A stretch of DNA of 26,738 nt from Elysia marginata (taxonomy: Eukaryota > Mollusca > Gastropoda > Plakobranchidae): assembly GCA_019649035.1 (NCBI GenBank), contig BMAT01011942.1, positions 35,679-62,416 on the forward strand. Reading direction: 5' to 3'. The notes beneath the pieces were generated by a model. It had not been told where the DNA came from. It made no database searches and saw only the letters and a list, made by a program, of their open reading frames with translations. Numbering within the stretch: the stretch's first letter is position 1; every line of letters begins with the position of its first letter. The position numbers and the translations under genes were made by a program. Shown in pieces: positions 1 through 10,315 of this stretch.

Positions 1-149
1 CTTGGTTTGATCTCAATAATTAAAACTCACTCCTTCACAAAGCTCAAAGCATGCATACCCACTATCAGCATAATCATCAAAAACACACTAACTCTTTCGG
101 GCGATAAAGCTAAGTACATTTATAGATTTGTTAACTATCTCGCTCTCAA

Positions 150-153
150 CAAT

Positions 154-221
<68 letters not shown>

Positions 222-318
222 CCATCATCATCATTATCATGATCATAATTATCATCATTATCATCATCATCATAATGATTATCATCATCTTCATCATCGT
301 CACCACCACCACCAACAC

Positions 319-355
<37 letters not shown>

Positions 356-394
356 TCATCGTCATCTCATTATCATCTTCATCCTCATCATCAC

Positions 395-451
<57 letters not shown>

Positions 452-477
452 TATCTTCATCATCATCAGCATTATTA
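150..477. repeat. (ATC/TCA)n trinucleotide microsatellite, interrupted
   Basis: About 330 bases are almost wholly made of TCA/CAT units, with the purest runs at about 166-222, 318-356 and 388-450 and interruptions such as TTA, CGT and CAC between them. Read in frame it gives poly-His, poly-Ile, poly-Ser, poly-Met or poly-Asp on different frames and strands, so the long open frames here come from the repeat and are not genes. Confidence 0.97.
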
Positions 478-1390
478 TTATTATTTTGTATGTTATTAGT
501 CTTACTATAGTCCCAATATGGATATACGAGTAACTCAGGGAACAACCGGTGGCTGTAAAAACAACCGTGCTTTTATTAAAATCAAGTTTTTACATGTACA
601 AAAATGGATAATGACAATTACAGACTACTTCCTATAACTCTTTACCGTAAATCTCTATGCCAACTTCAGTTCTTCAGTTAAATCAATTTCTTACTTTATC
701 ACAACTCATCTTCTTGTTCACATTTCGCCCGAGGCACAATTATCTAGTGTACCAAATACTTAGTCTAACTTGCAATCACTACTGATTGACTCAACTATGG
801 ACTGGCTGGCTAAGATTGCCTCCCACGCCAAGAAAAGCCTGACAAAGCTGAAGTGATGCTACACTAATTTCCAAGTATAGACAAACTCTTAAGCTCTCTT
901 CACCTTGCCTCTATGATTGAATGGTGTGACTTCAGCAGGCCTTAGTTTACTCACCAGCCTAGTCATATATGCAATAATCTAATCGTGAACTAACTCTATA
1001 CATTCTTGAGCCTCTAGACTTACAGTAACATATCTAGATAATTATAATAAGTCGTGGTGAACAGGTAAGTGCCTAACAACAACACACTTCAAAGAAATTT
1101 TGTAGGCGTCCGCACTCTTTCACCCTTACAAAATTATGGAACATTTGTTCAAAGATGACAATTATACACATTGATATTTTGTTATTACTATTATGATCAT
1201 TTTCATTATCATCATTATTGTTATTACCATTAAATTTTGTTATCAATAATTTTTTTATCAATAGCACTATCAATATTGTTATTCTGTTATTGATGTAATT
1301 GTTATCATTAAATTACTGCCTGATTTAAAAATATAAAATTTTTATAATATATACAAAATGTAGTTAAAGTTTTGTACATCTTAAAGTCCT
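478..1390. other. Unassigned AT-rich sequence
   Basis: No long open frame, repeat family or RNA gene was recognised. Short ATT/ATC-rich stretches around 1180-1300 look like decayed microsatellite. Confidence 0.6.
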
Positions 1391-1463
1391 TGTTGCTGTT
1401 GTTGTTGTTGTTGTTGTTGTTGTTGTAGTTCTTCTTCTTCTTCTTATTGTTATTATTATTCTT
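1391..1463. repeat. (TTG)n followed by (TTC)n and (TTA)n microsatellite
   Basis: TTG units run to about 1428, then TTC units to about 1445, then TTA-type units. The three adjacent trinucleotide motifs suggest stepwise mutation of one tract. Confidence 0.9.
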
Positions 1464-1611
1464 GTTGTTAAAACTATTGTGATCATTAGTCTGCAACTAA
1501 GGATGAACTATATCATAAGGTCAATTATAAATTACTGATAAAGAAACATTGAAATACTTAATGTGCCAACGTTGCCTGCTCTATGGGCCGCTGGCCTAAA
1601 AAAAAAGTTTC

Positions 1612-2410
1612 ATTTCATTTCTTAGGACTTGGATGGCATTCATTGTCCCTTTTCCTTCTACGAATTCACATTAAAAGTCCTTGGTCTCAGCTATCAACTT
1701 ACTCCGTGCTCTTTTTATCCGATTTTTAGCAGTAAAAACTTTGTCAGATGACTTATGAAGCTCATGTTGTAAAGGAGTTTACATTCTTCTGGTGCAGCCT
1801 TTTTGAGTAGTGGAATGAAAAGAGATTATGATATTTGACAGGGTAACTTTTCACTGTCACAAATCTCACTTAAATAAGAAGTCATTCTCTCCATCCCCAA
1901 ATCGTCCGACAATTCGATAGCTTCTATTGCAATTCTATCTAGTCCAACAGCTTTCCTCTCCTTCATCTAACTAATAGCATGAATAACTTTGTTAACCAAA
2001 ATGGCCTATCCTGTAGGGGTCTACCTGATTTTTAACTCAGCAACACAGTCTGCCTATCTATCAATAGTTGTCTCTTTGTCCATAACAATGCTTTCGTCCT
2101 TTGCCTGTATGCACGCATATGTTAAATACACCTTTTCCCAACAATATCATTGATGTTTTACTACAAATCCATTGTGCAAAGTGATGCCTATCTACTTCAG
2201 AACATTTTTCCCCAATCTTCCTCAACAGCTTCAAATTTTACATTGATTTCGTTATCAATTCTATCATACTCTGTTTTATCATTTTGTTTTGATAATCTGC
2301 ATTTCACCATCAGCTGTAAAACTTCATCAGTCACCAATTTCTGGTTGTTTTTTTCTTGACTCTTGGGGTAATGCCTTTGTCGAAATCGTAAGTCTATCAA
2401 TGGTTTTATT
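1612..2410 (-). mobile_element. Decayed LINE: endonuclease-reverse transcriptase fragment, RTE-like
   Basis: Non-LTR retrotransposon remnant. Reading the minus strand from about 2400 downward, the linker before the RT domain appears first: LVTDEVLQLM, then SKQNDKTEYDRIDNEIN and EEDWGK. After several frame changes come AKDESIVMDKETTIDR, the RT start block MKERKAVGLDRIAIEAI, then SEICDSEKLP, LFIPLLKKAAPEECKLLYN and SHLTKFLLLKI, then NRIKRARSKLIAET and finally KGTMNAIQVLRNEMK. This order matches the first RT blocks of endonuclease-RT LINEs; the RTE assignment is from memory of similar proteins and is tentative. The catalytic YxDD block and the 3' end are missing. Stops and frameshifts show an old, dead copy. 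It abuts the mariner relic. Confidence 0.75.
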
Positions 2411-2436
2411 GATTAAAAAAAAATACAAGTGTAGAT

Positions 2437-3000
2437 GATGAGTCAAAGTCTGTTTGCCCCAAAACATTTACATATAAAGAGAGCACAACTCGTGTCGATG
2501 AGCTCATCAAATGTGACAGGAGAATGAAGATACGGGAGATTGCCTTGAAACTTGGAAATCTAAATTTTACAAATCATGAAATAGTAAATGGCTCTCTGGG
2601 ATATCGGAAAGTATATGCAAGATGTGTTAAAATTAAAAAAAAAATTAGGATTACAAGCTTCAAAGGGTTTGAAATTTCAAAGCACCCTCTGCAGAGATAC
2701 CAAAAAGACAATGGAGATGAAGTTGTAGAGACATGTTAGTGTGAGGCATGGCGGCGACTTTCAAGCAAGCGATGATCTCTTCGACAATCTGATTCCTTGT
2801 GATGAAACTTGAGTCCATCTGAATACCCTGGAGACCATCACTTGCTGCGGACCTCTACACTTTAAACTTTTGGTGACCAAAGACAGCAGATGTTTCCAAA
2901 TCATAGAATCGCCCTTTGTCTCAAATTGAAGCATAACGTTAAAAGATCATATTGTTTGTGTCATACAATCATGAAAGGCAAAGTCTGAGCGAATTGTGTT
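2437..3000 (+). mobile_element. Decayed mariner (Tc1/mariner) transposase relic
   Basis: DNA transposon remnant of the type often annotated SETMAR-like. The best part, at about 2488-2620, reads TRVDELIKCDRRMKIREIA, then HEIVNGSLGYRKVYARCV. This is the second helix-turn-helix region and linker of mariner transposase. After a frame change come LQRYQKD and, at about 2780-2840, FDNLIPCDET followed by VHLNTLETI, corresponding to the catalytic block GDETWxHxxTPET. The expected Trp codon is TGA. The N-terminus, later catalytic residues and inverted terminal repeats were not found. Frameshifts and stops make it inactive. Confidence 0.7.
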
Positions 3001-3185
3001 TCTTCCTTAACGAGCCTGCTACCTGAACATGATTTAGGAGATCAAAACAAATGTATAGTGTTTTTTTAAAGTTAAGAGTCTGGGGATATGTACGGTTTAT
3101 CGATGGCAAAATTGATGGATATACATTTACCGCCTCTAACTGGAAAACAAGAGATAAAAAAGATCTATTTTTAGCTAAACAACTA

Positions 3186-3240
3186 TAATAATAAGTTAAT
3201 TTTTATAGCGCCTTCCCTCAACCGGAGGTGAATCAATCAT
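3186..3240 (-). mobile_element. SINE/LINE 3' tail scrap
   Basis: On the minus strand the sequence reads GGCGCTATAAAAATTAAC then TTATTAT, the same kind of tail as the LINE end at 8234-8304. Only the 3' end is recognisable, so it may be a heavily 5'-truncated insertion. Confidence 0.35.
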
Positions 3241-4985
3241 TAAAAGTATATAAATATACCCATAGACATACAGAATATATAGAATACATTGATTTATTTA
3301 AATAAATTGATTTTGAAAAGCTAGGAAAAATAGGCGAGTTTCCGAATTCGACTTAAAAGATGGTAGCGTCAATTCGTTTTGAAGAGGAGATGGAAGATAG
3401 TTCCATCTATGTAAAGATAATTGTTGAAACAAAATTCCCATTCCTTATTCATCTTCATACTTTCCGCCATTGCAGCTATATACCAGCTTTGTTTAGCGGC
3501 AGTCGTGTGCAAACTGTGCATAACTTATTGATTAAAACTCTAAACATAATAGAGCTCATAGTTTCATTTGCATTCCATTTTTGACTAAAACTTAACGGCA
3601 AATTCCATTTTTCCATAAACAAAATTAACAACCTTCGGAAGCAAGAATACGATAATTTAAAAAGAGACGCCACATAAATAGTTTTCAATTATAGCTAATA
3701 AATTTTTTTTTAAATTACTTTTTTTTTATCAAAAAATGACATTTGGTATTAGCAAACAAAACCATTTTCTTATAAATGAAAACGCTTTCTCGGGAGTTAA
3801 CTGGTGAAAATTCAATTAGCTTTTCAGGGGTGAATAATTTTTTTGAAAATACTTTGTATAGTAAAAATGGTTCCCAAAAATATACAGTTTTATTCCAAAA
3901 GAGGCACAGGGCCCAATAAAGACTTTTGTTTCAAAATATGGGCTAATTGGAATACAAGTCACCCTACCTCTCACTAAAATGAAAAAAATACGATTTTCCT
4001 TAAATGACTATAATGAGGTTCAAAATGAGCTTAGCTTAACTAAAAGTTTTAAAAGTACATGAAACTCAACTGTAAGAGTACAGTCATATTCTTAATCTTT
4101 GTGTCTTGTCAGTGTCCTTTATATCATCCCTTTTATTTAGCTCCGCATCACACCAAATAAAGAGAAACTAACTTTTTTTATTGCTGTAACTTACGAAATA
4201 GCTCTGGTATGTAGACTCCCCCCCCTCACTCACTGCCATTTCATGCCCGCCACTGAAAGAAACCTTGCAAAAACATGAAGAGACACTGGCATCCTTATAA
4301 CATCCACCTGTAATGTCGACAGAACTTCAGGAGGACTTTTTACAATACTTTGCTGTATAAGTGAAACTTCTACTAACAAAATCTGGTTAAACTAAAGATT
4401 ATAATTACCTCGTTAAGCGCTTAAAAAGAAAGCTGCTTAGAATTTTATAGAACCACTATCTAATTTTAATTTTACTCAAGACAAGATTTACTGTTTGAAT
4501 GCTTATGTTTTTTTTTATTTTTAAAAACGTAAAACACGTCTCGTTTCTTTTTTCTTCATTTTGTAAGTTTGCTCTTTACTTTATGACCAGTTTTTTTTTC
4601 TCTTGCCATGTTTCTTTACCTTTTTTAAAAAAGACGTTTCAGTTCAGCCTTCTTAACTCACTATTTCTATGAAGTAACTTCCTCTTTAAACCGACTAAAG
4701 TTTTGTCTACACATTCTTCATACATCTTTGAATCAACGTACACCTCTACTGCTAGATGTTTTCCTCTCTAAAACTCTATACAGTAGATTCTTTCAAACCG
4801 TAAGAGATGATTTCATTAATCAACAAACCAAACAAACAACAACAAAAATTAAACTGAACAACATCTAGTTCCCCTAATAACTGATAAACATATAATTGAA
4901 AAAAAAAAAGCAACTTGAAAAAAATTAGCGTAAAAAAATTCAGATATTAATCTGCTAGGTAATGTATTCAAAATGAATTTCTTAC
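3241..4985. other. Unassigned AT-rich sequence
   Basis: Only short open frames occur (up to 74 codons), with no recognisable motif on either strand. Several A/T homopolymer runs occur at about 3710-3730, 4500-4520 and 4590-4640. It is probably intergenic or intronic. Confidence 0.55.
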
Positions 4986-5057
4986 CAGCATGATGCACCC
5001 ACCAATCGATATCTTTTTTGCTCAGGTGGCTGGGAGGCGAAATAAGTAGCGACAACT
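4986..5057 (-). CDS. Candidate internal exon, unknown gene
   Basis: On the minus strand a pyrimidine-rich stretch ending TACTATTTTACCAG is followed by 72 bases and then a good donor, GTAAGA. The exon is open in one frame (2 bases, 23 codons, 1 base) and includes SPPSHLSKKDIDWWVHHA, a composition unlike the surrounding AT-rich noise. I do not recognise the protein. No partner exons were found in the window, so it could also be chance or a fragment of a mobile element. Confidence 0.3.
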
Positions 5058-5594
5058 CTGGTAAAATAGTATAAAAATTTTTTACGCCTGTAGACGAAGA
5101 CGAGCCTAAAATAAACCTTGTTTATTAGTTTATTGCTGTTAGTTGCAAGGTAAAAATAAATACTTCAAAGAATTAATAAAAAGTCGCACTTAATGTAACT
5201 TAAACAAAAAAATCAATATCTGTAATTTTAGTTATAACAATAAGCCGATAAGGGAAAAGATGGAGAAAATGTGAAAACATAGGAAAGAAGCAAAGAGTGC
5301 GTCCAATATGCTAGTCATTATCCTCTGAGCTCATTTATGGCTCTCTCCACAGGTATGCATTTAAGAGCGTTTTATTTAGTACGCAAATGTTTTTAAAGGT
5401 CGATAAGTTCCTTATAATTTGTATTAATATTAGTACAGCCTACGTGCCAATTTGAGTCAATCCGTTTGCGAAGATATAAGATGCATAATGGTTAAACTTT
5501 TCACTGAAGTCTATGACAAAAATTATTCCTGCAAACAGTTCCAATGTATATTTAAGCAAAAAATCTGTCAGAGGGAGGTGAATAAGAGAGAGAC

Positions 5595-5595
<1 letters not shown>
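5058..5595. other. Unassigned sequence
   Basis: No gene was recognised. An open frame at 5452-5679 depends on a TTG start and runs into the (AG)n repeat, so I do not treat it as a gene. Confidence 0.5.
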
Positions 5596-5641
<46 letters not shown>

Positions 5642-5642
5642 T
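5596..5642. repeat. (AG)n microsatellite
   Basis: An uninterrupted AG/GA dinucleotide run with minor A-rich variation at its right end. Confidence 0.95.
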
Positions 5643-5748
5643 CGAGAAGTACATGTCTTTTCTTAGTTCAATTCCCTAAGCCTATGCCTATAATATTATT
5701 CGATTGACAATTGTGAAAACGAATTTCCTTCCTAATTTTCTTGCATAG

Positions 5749-5874
5749 AAAGGTCGAATTAAGAAACTCTTCAGAAGCAAACATCACAAAGAATTTCATT
5801 TGGCGAACAAGATTTTCTACGAGTTTGATCTCTTCACGGGCTTTACACTCAAGAAAAACGAAGTTTTCACTTAA
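5749..5874 (+). CDS. Weak candidate terminal exon, unknown gene
   Basis: A pyrimidine tract ending CTTGCATAG is followed by 41 open codons and TAA. The predicted peptide is basic and includes IKKLFRSKHHKEFHLANKIF and FDLFTGFTLKKNEVFT. No ATG is present, so it would have to be a last exon. A 41-codon open stretch is not rare by chance, and no upstream exon was found. Confidence 0.15.
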   Translation, partial: KGRIKKLFRSKHHKEFHLANKIFYEFDLFTGFTLKKNEVFT

Positions 5875-6300
5875 TTATTGTTGTATTGTCTTCACCACAG
5901 ACATCATTTCCGAGACGTAATAAGGTATTTCTTTTCTCTGATGTCAATACCTTAGGACTAAGAGCATTGCTCTCTTGCAGAGAAAAAGGAAAACTACTGC
6001 TTTAATAACCGGTAGCCGGTTGTTCTCAGTAATCCGTTTCCAGAGACTGAGGGTTGATTGGCCGTTGCAAAAATCAAAATCGAACGACGAATGTGATGCG
6101 AAATCTCAAACATATCGGTCTCAAAAGTAACTTCTAACTAGATCAAGTTCGTCGCCTCATACATCGTAGTTCATTTAGTTCAGTATGGCAGCAACAAAGG
6201 CAGTCCGTTGTTTTGATACACTAGTTGTACCAAACAACCATCGTTCATCCAGACCCCCCCCCGACACACACACACATACACACTTTCGTCAATTCGCTAC
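5875..6300. other. Unassigned sequence with short C and CA runs
   Basis: No gene was recognised. A C9 run and a short (CA)n tract lie at about 6254-6283, just before the nested SINE cluster. Confidence 0.5.
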
Positions 6301-6763
6301 GTGGTCGGCCCGGTGTCAGGATTTGGTTGTTTGAATTTTTAACTTCCAGGTTTCCAGGTCAACTTCGGGGTTACATCAGAGACGCCACTTGGGACAATTG
6401 AAAGCGTACTGCCACACTGTAATGTAAGGAGCGTTTGCGTACACCACAACCACTTACATTATCCTGACACCGGGCCGACCAGACTTAACACTAAACCCAT
6501 AATGCCAGACACTAGCCGGATCACCTGCTAATACCAATTTTAAAGTCCTTGGTTTGACTCGGCCGTGGATCGAACCCGATCTCTGAGCGAGTGTCTAACC
6601 GCTAAGCCACAGAGCCAGTGTCAGGATAATATGACTGGGTGTGGTGTGCGCAAGCGCTCCTTATACCACAGTGTGGCAGCACGCTTTCAATTTTCCCCAG
6701 CGCAGTCTATGATATGACTTCGAAGTTGACTGGGACGTTAAAAATTCAAACAACCAACCAACC
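6301..6763 (+). mobile_element. 5'-truncated tRNA-SINE (family A), split by another SINE
   Basis: The body of a SINE lies at 6301-6322 and 6628-6763. Read with the insert removed, it aligns with the copy at 13377-13681: GGCCCGGTGTCAGGAT, then ACTGGGTGTGGTGTG, GCAAGCGCTCC, CACAGTGTGGCAGCAC and the tail ACGTTAAAAATTCAAACAACC. The tRNA-like head is absent, so it is 5'-truncated. The tail ends in a CAAC/CAACC run. Confidence 0.8.
6323..6617 (-). mobile_element. Full-length tRNA-SINE (family A) inserted in inverted orientation
   Basis: Minus-strand SINE flanked by perfect 10-bp direct repeats GTGTCAGGAT (6313-6322 and 6618-6627), the target-site duplication. The head begins TGGCTCTGTGGCTTAGCGG, an A-box-like promoter, followed by GGGTTCGATCC, a B-box. 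The body then matches the copy at 13377-13681 and ends GTTAAAAATTCAAACAACC. The tail carries a short local duplication (ACCTGGAA twice) missing from the other copies. This kind of element is transcribed by RNA polymerase III and copied by a LINE's reverse transcriptase. Confidence 0.88.
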
Positions 6764-6782
6764 ATGCTATAAACCTTTTTCT

Positions 6783-7140
6783 CCTTGTGCTTTCTATTCT
6801 TATCGCGACCCGATTTGATAACATTAGAAAATCAGGTCTCTTCTTTTTTTAGTTTATGCTGTCCTATGGACTTCATGTCATTCATCAACCTTTGCGGTGC
6901 AGCTTCCTTGGTAATCACAGTATCTTTTATTTGGCCACCACTGCAGTCTTTACAATCAGGAATATTCGACACCCGATCATGGATAAACAGACCTTCAAAA
7001 AAGTTATTCAAACCGTCTGCCTTCTCTGCATCAGGAACTGTTTCACAGCCATCATCTTTCAATAAAGCACTCACCCCAACTCGTTTCCTTAATTTTATAT
7101 TGACATATTTCCAGAACCCCTAAACATGCGTCTTGCACTA
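6783..7140 (-). mobile_element. LINE reverse-transcriptase fragment, CR1/Jockey-like
   Basis: Non-LTR retrotransposon remnant. The minus strand from about 7116 reads FWKYVNIKLRKRVGVSALL, KDDGCETVPDAEKADGLNNF, FEGLFIHDRV, then VITKEAAPQRLMNDMKSIG. This matches the segment just upstream of the RT core in many LINE ORF2 proteins: KDDG, the 'KA..LN.FF..vF' block and 'IT...v...L..mK..Gp'. The first 80 or so codons stay open, so this piece is less decayed than the LINE at 1612-2410. The RT core and the ends are missing. Confidence 0.72.
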
Positions 7141-7899
7141 CTTGGCAAGGTTTGATTCATATTGTTTATTAGTTAAACTTAAATTCTTTGTATCGATGCT
7201 TTAAAGATTGATAACAGAAATAATTTTTTTTTATTTTTAAGGTAATTCCAAAAGGCTTGAACAGAATTCTAGAGCTGACCAGATATTTCCATGGCTATTG
7301 AGAATTAGAAAACCCGGGTTTGCCTCTGTGACTCTGTTTGGTCTTATGATCTCTGTTCTCGTGGTATTTTCTCACTGCATGTCAGTTTTCTTGATTTATC
7401 TACTTATTTGTAATTGTTTTCTCTAAAATTTCCTTCTTGGCTCGAACACTTTCTTTCTGCATCATTTCTCAATATGTACGCCCCTTTCTCACTCACCTTA
7501 TCTTTGTTTTAACTGATTTCTACATCCCTTCCCCTCGACCCGCCTCACCCCCTTCTTAGTTGTAGTCGTCTCTACCTAGAGATTAAAGTGCCTCCCCCCC
7601 CTTTTAATGGTACTCTCTTATATCAACGTGCATGTTGAAAAGGCCGATACGTGTGGTTCAAAGTTCGCTGCTCTTGATAGACTAAGCACGGGCTCACAAA
7701 GATAACGTAGGAATGTTTTTGTTGCTTATGGAGCTACCGATTAATTTTTTATTAACATATTCCTTGACCACAAAACAGTTTTAAATATTGAAGAAAAAAT
7801 TATTTTAGACATACATGAAAGAGATTGATTCGTTCCTAAAAAAATAAAAAGACAAAGTTATTTCAAAAAAGTTGTTAAATCTGAGTCGAAATAAAACAC
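7141..7899. other. Unassigned sequence
   Basis: No gene was recognised. Short C8 and A-rich runs occur, and the interval separates two LINE pieces of opposite orientation. Confidence 0.5.
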
Positions 7900-8304
7900 A
7901 TAAAAATGCTACTTTCTGCACACGTTTATTCTCTGTCATCATTTAAGGCAAATTTAAAGACGCATCTATTTAAGCAAGCATTTATTTCTTAATGTATCAG
8001 TGACTTTTATGAATGTTTTTAGACACAAGGCTTTTTTTTTATTAATCAGATTTTTAGAGTACTTAGGCCTACATTTTATTAATATGTGTATATATATGTA
8101 TATGATATATATAAGTTTTAGTATTGGTGACCCTAATTTTTACCATGCTTTTTTACTTATGGGCAGTCTTACTTATCTATGTCAAACTTGATATAATTTT
8201 TTTTCTTTTATGGATATATGTATTTTAACTTATTGTAAAGCGCCTTGAGCTTGCTTTAAAGAAAAGGCTGCTATATAAACAAACTTTTATTATAATTATT
8301 ATAG
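7900..8304 (+). mobile_element. LINE 3' end: ORF2 C-terminus, 3' UTR and tail
   Basis: At 7921-7992 the plus strand encodes HVYSLSSFKANLKTHLFKQ, then AFIS and a stop. This resembles the C-terminal 'SLssFK..LKTHLF' found at the end of many LINE ORF2 proteins (CR1/L2-type; clade uncertain). About 240 bases of AT-rich 3' UTR follow, then TGTAAAGCGCCTTGAGC (8234-8250) and GCTGCTATATAAAC, and a terminal TTATTATAATTATTATA. The rest of the element is missing, as expected for a 5'-truncated insertion. The tail resembles the ends of the SINEs at 16390-16703 and 17101-17445. Confidence 0.65.
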
Positions 8305-9313
8305 AGAGGAATGAAGGAAACAGGTGGATAAATAACAATGAAATCCAAACAAATAAAGGAAAAACAAAACGGGAATAAGAACAAAAGAAAAACAAAAAAA
8401 AGCATAACGCTAAATAATACACCAGAGAGAAACCTAAACAAGAAAACAAACTGTACAGGAAAAAAATCTCCTCAGACTATCGAACGCTAGGAATAAAGCC
8501 AACCTTTGCGCTAAAGTCTTGAAAAAAAAAACTGCAGCTAAACAATGAGGGCCTGAAAGAGTACCGGAAAAACTACCAATGTAACAATGACGAAATAATT
8601 GCCCGCGAGACAACCCTGCTAATTAAAACCCTTTCCCGTCTCGACAAGGGGAACAATCGTATTTAAACTAACATTAAGTTTTTTCAAACCAGAATTCTCT
8701 TAGCCTGAGGGTTGCCAGCAAACGGTGTTTTGTTACGAAAAAAAAAAACCATGAAAATATTTGCACTCAGCTCGTTTTCTTTCTTAGCATTGAGATAAAG
8801 GGTAAAAAAAAACAAACATGTTCTGTTTTGAAGTTTATAAAGAGGAAGGGCATATTAACAGTGTTTTCTAGACGCAGTGTGCTGAATCGTGACACTCTCT
8901 CTATGGTATCAGTAAAAAAATGCACACATAGCCCTCACTCTGACCCTGTTCTGTCCAGAGTGGCCTTTCCTTGTCATAATTATTCTCGTTGAATATCATT
9001 GTTTATTTTACACAGGTAAACCGCGATGCGAGTACACAGCCACAATGCTATGTTTTTTAGTACCAAGTCCATATGCATTATAAGTAATATACTTATATCT
9101 ATATTGCTGTAGAGCTTGGGTAATGGGAACGATCGTTGGGGTTTTCGAGCGCAATGTGGTATCTTCAAGTTTTAAGTGATAGCCTACAATGTTCCCAGAA
9201 ACAATTGGGTTGAAACTTTCGGAAAATGGTCAGGGGTTTATAAATGATACACAGCCAAAAGTTCCAAGAAACACCTCAAACTGACACAGTTTGCTTCCCT
9301 CACTTTTAACCAG
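8305..9313. other. Unassigned A-rich to AT-rich sequence
   Basis: 8305-8460 is A-rich on the plus strand. No open frame with recognisable content was found, and several poly-A runs (about 8520, 8740, 8800) are scattered through it. Confidence 0.5.
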
Positions 9314-9757
9314 AGGCCCGTTTGCATATCACGAACGCTCGTCACAAACAGGGGAGCAGTTTGGCTCGAGCGTTCTAGTTCCAAGGCAACGACTAGTAAA
9401 TTCTCAGCAAAGGCTTTTTTTTGAGTGGCTTGAAGTTCCTGGCAAGAGAATGAGGTAAAATTTGTAAACGACTGTCTGTATGTGAAAATTTGTTTGTTAA
9501 GTTGGGTTTGGTATATGATTTCAATTATATTCAAGATCAACAGAAACCATTTTAGCACACGCACCTAATTTAATCTAAATGACTATTTCACGAGTTTCAA
9601 CAGAAAAAGCGCCTGAAAATTTGAGCAGTCAACTTTGCAAGTTCGCCCCGAACTACCTAGAGAGGCTTTTCGCGAACGATACTCGAACGGTGACAAACAG
9701 GCTTTTGCGTAGGGCAAACGGAAAACTGTTTAAAGCTTTCGCGCTATGCAACGGGCT
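9314..9757. mobile_element. Likely MITE with imperfect inverted ends, Harbinger-like
   Basis: The left end reads AGGCCCGTTTGCATATCACG. The reverse complement of the right end reads AGCCCGTTGCATAGCGCG. Similarity continues inward for about 80-100 bases (ACGAACGCT against GCGAAAGCT, then CAAACAG against AAACAG). CAG lies directly outside both ends, which fits a 3-bp target-site duplication. The size (about 444 bp), 3-bp duplication and nearby Harbinger coding relic suggest a PIF/Harbinger MITE. The family is inference. An ATG-started 67-codon frame at 9579-9782 overlaps the right arm and looks incidental. Confidence 0.45.
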
Positions 9758-10194
9758 CAGGTGTCAGAGTGAGCACTGGTAGAAAGGGGCCTAAACACCA
9801 TCAAAATTTTGATGAAAAATTTGATCGTGTGAAGGATATTTTGATGTTAAGATATTGAAAAAAAAATTCTGACGGATCAACTTAAGTTGATATTTTTTAG
9901 ATGAATTGTCAATTTTTAATGCTAGCTATCAAATTTTGATTCATTTTGGAGCTTGGGTCAAATTTTGGTGAAATAAATTTCTTTTTCCTAGTTGACAACA
10001 AGTGCGGCAGGACAAGAAAACAAATCACAATATCTCCAAGAAAGAGAATGAAAAAAATGTTTACAGAGCTGGTTATATCATACATTGCCAGCACTGTGGA
10101 TGATCAAGCCAGAGAACTATCACAAACGGTTAAAAACATGCTGAATCCTACAACATTCTTTTTATTGTATACCAAGATTTTTTGAAACAAGAAT

Positions 10195-10315
10195 CAATGG
10201 AAGAACTGAAGAGAAAGCTTCACAATCTAATGACAAAATTTAGAAACGAGCTACGAATGATCGAGAAATGTTCAAGATCAGGAGCTGACAGTGACTAACT
10301 GTACGAGTCGAGTGC
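10195..10315 (+). pseudogene. MADF (Myb/SANT-like) domain relic of a Harbinger element
   Basis: The plus strand reads ELKRKLHNLMTKFRNELRMI then EKCSRSGADSD, a stop, and LYES. This fits the core of the MADF domain: 'elkkKlknLrtqf.rELrkiekskrSGagtddvY'. The upstream third of the domain is not readable in one frame. Harbinger transposons usually carry a DDE transposase plus a separate Myb/SANT-type DNA-binding protein, and a transposase relic converges on this piece from 11490. The stop codon and missing start make it a pseudogene. Confidence 0.5.

Noticed and set aside
7-545. Open frames encoding poly-His, poly-Ile, poly-Ser, poly-Met and poly-Asp
   Set aside because: They are readings of the (ATC)n microsatellite in different frames and have no non-repeat domain.
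9795-9812. Palindrome CATCAAAATTTTGATG as a regulatory operator
   Set aside because: Several similar ATCAAAATTTTGAT-like words occur nearby in AT-rich DNA, with no gene context to support a regulatory role.
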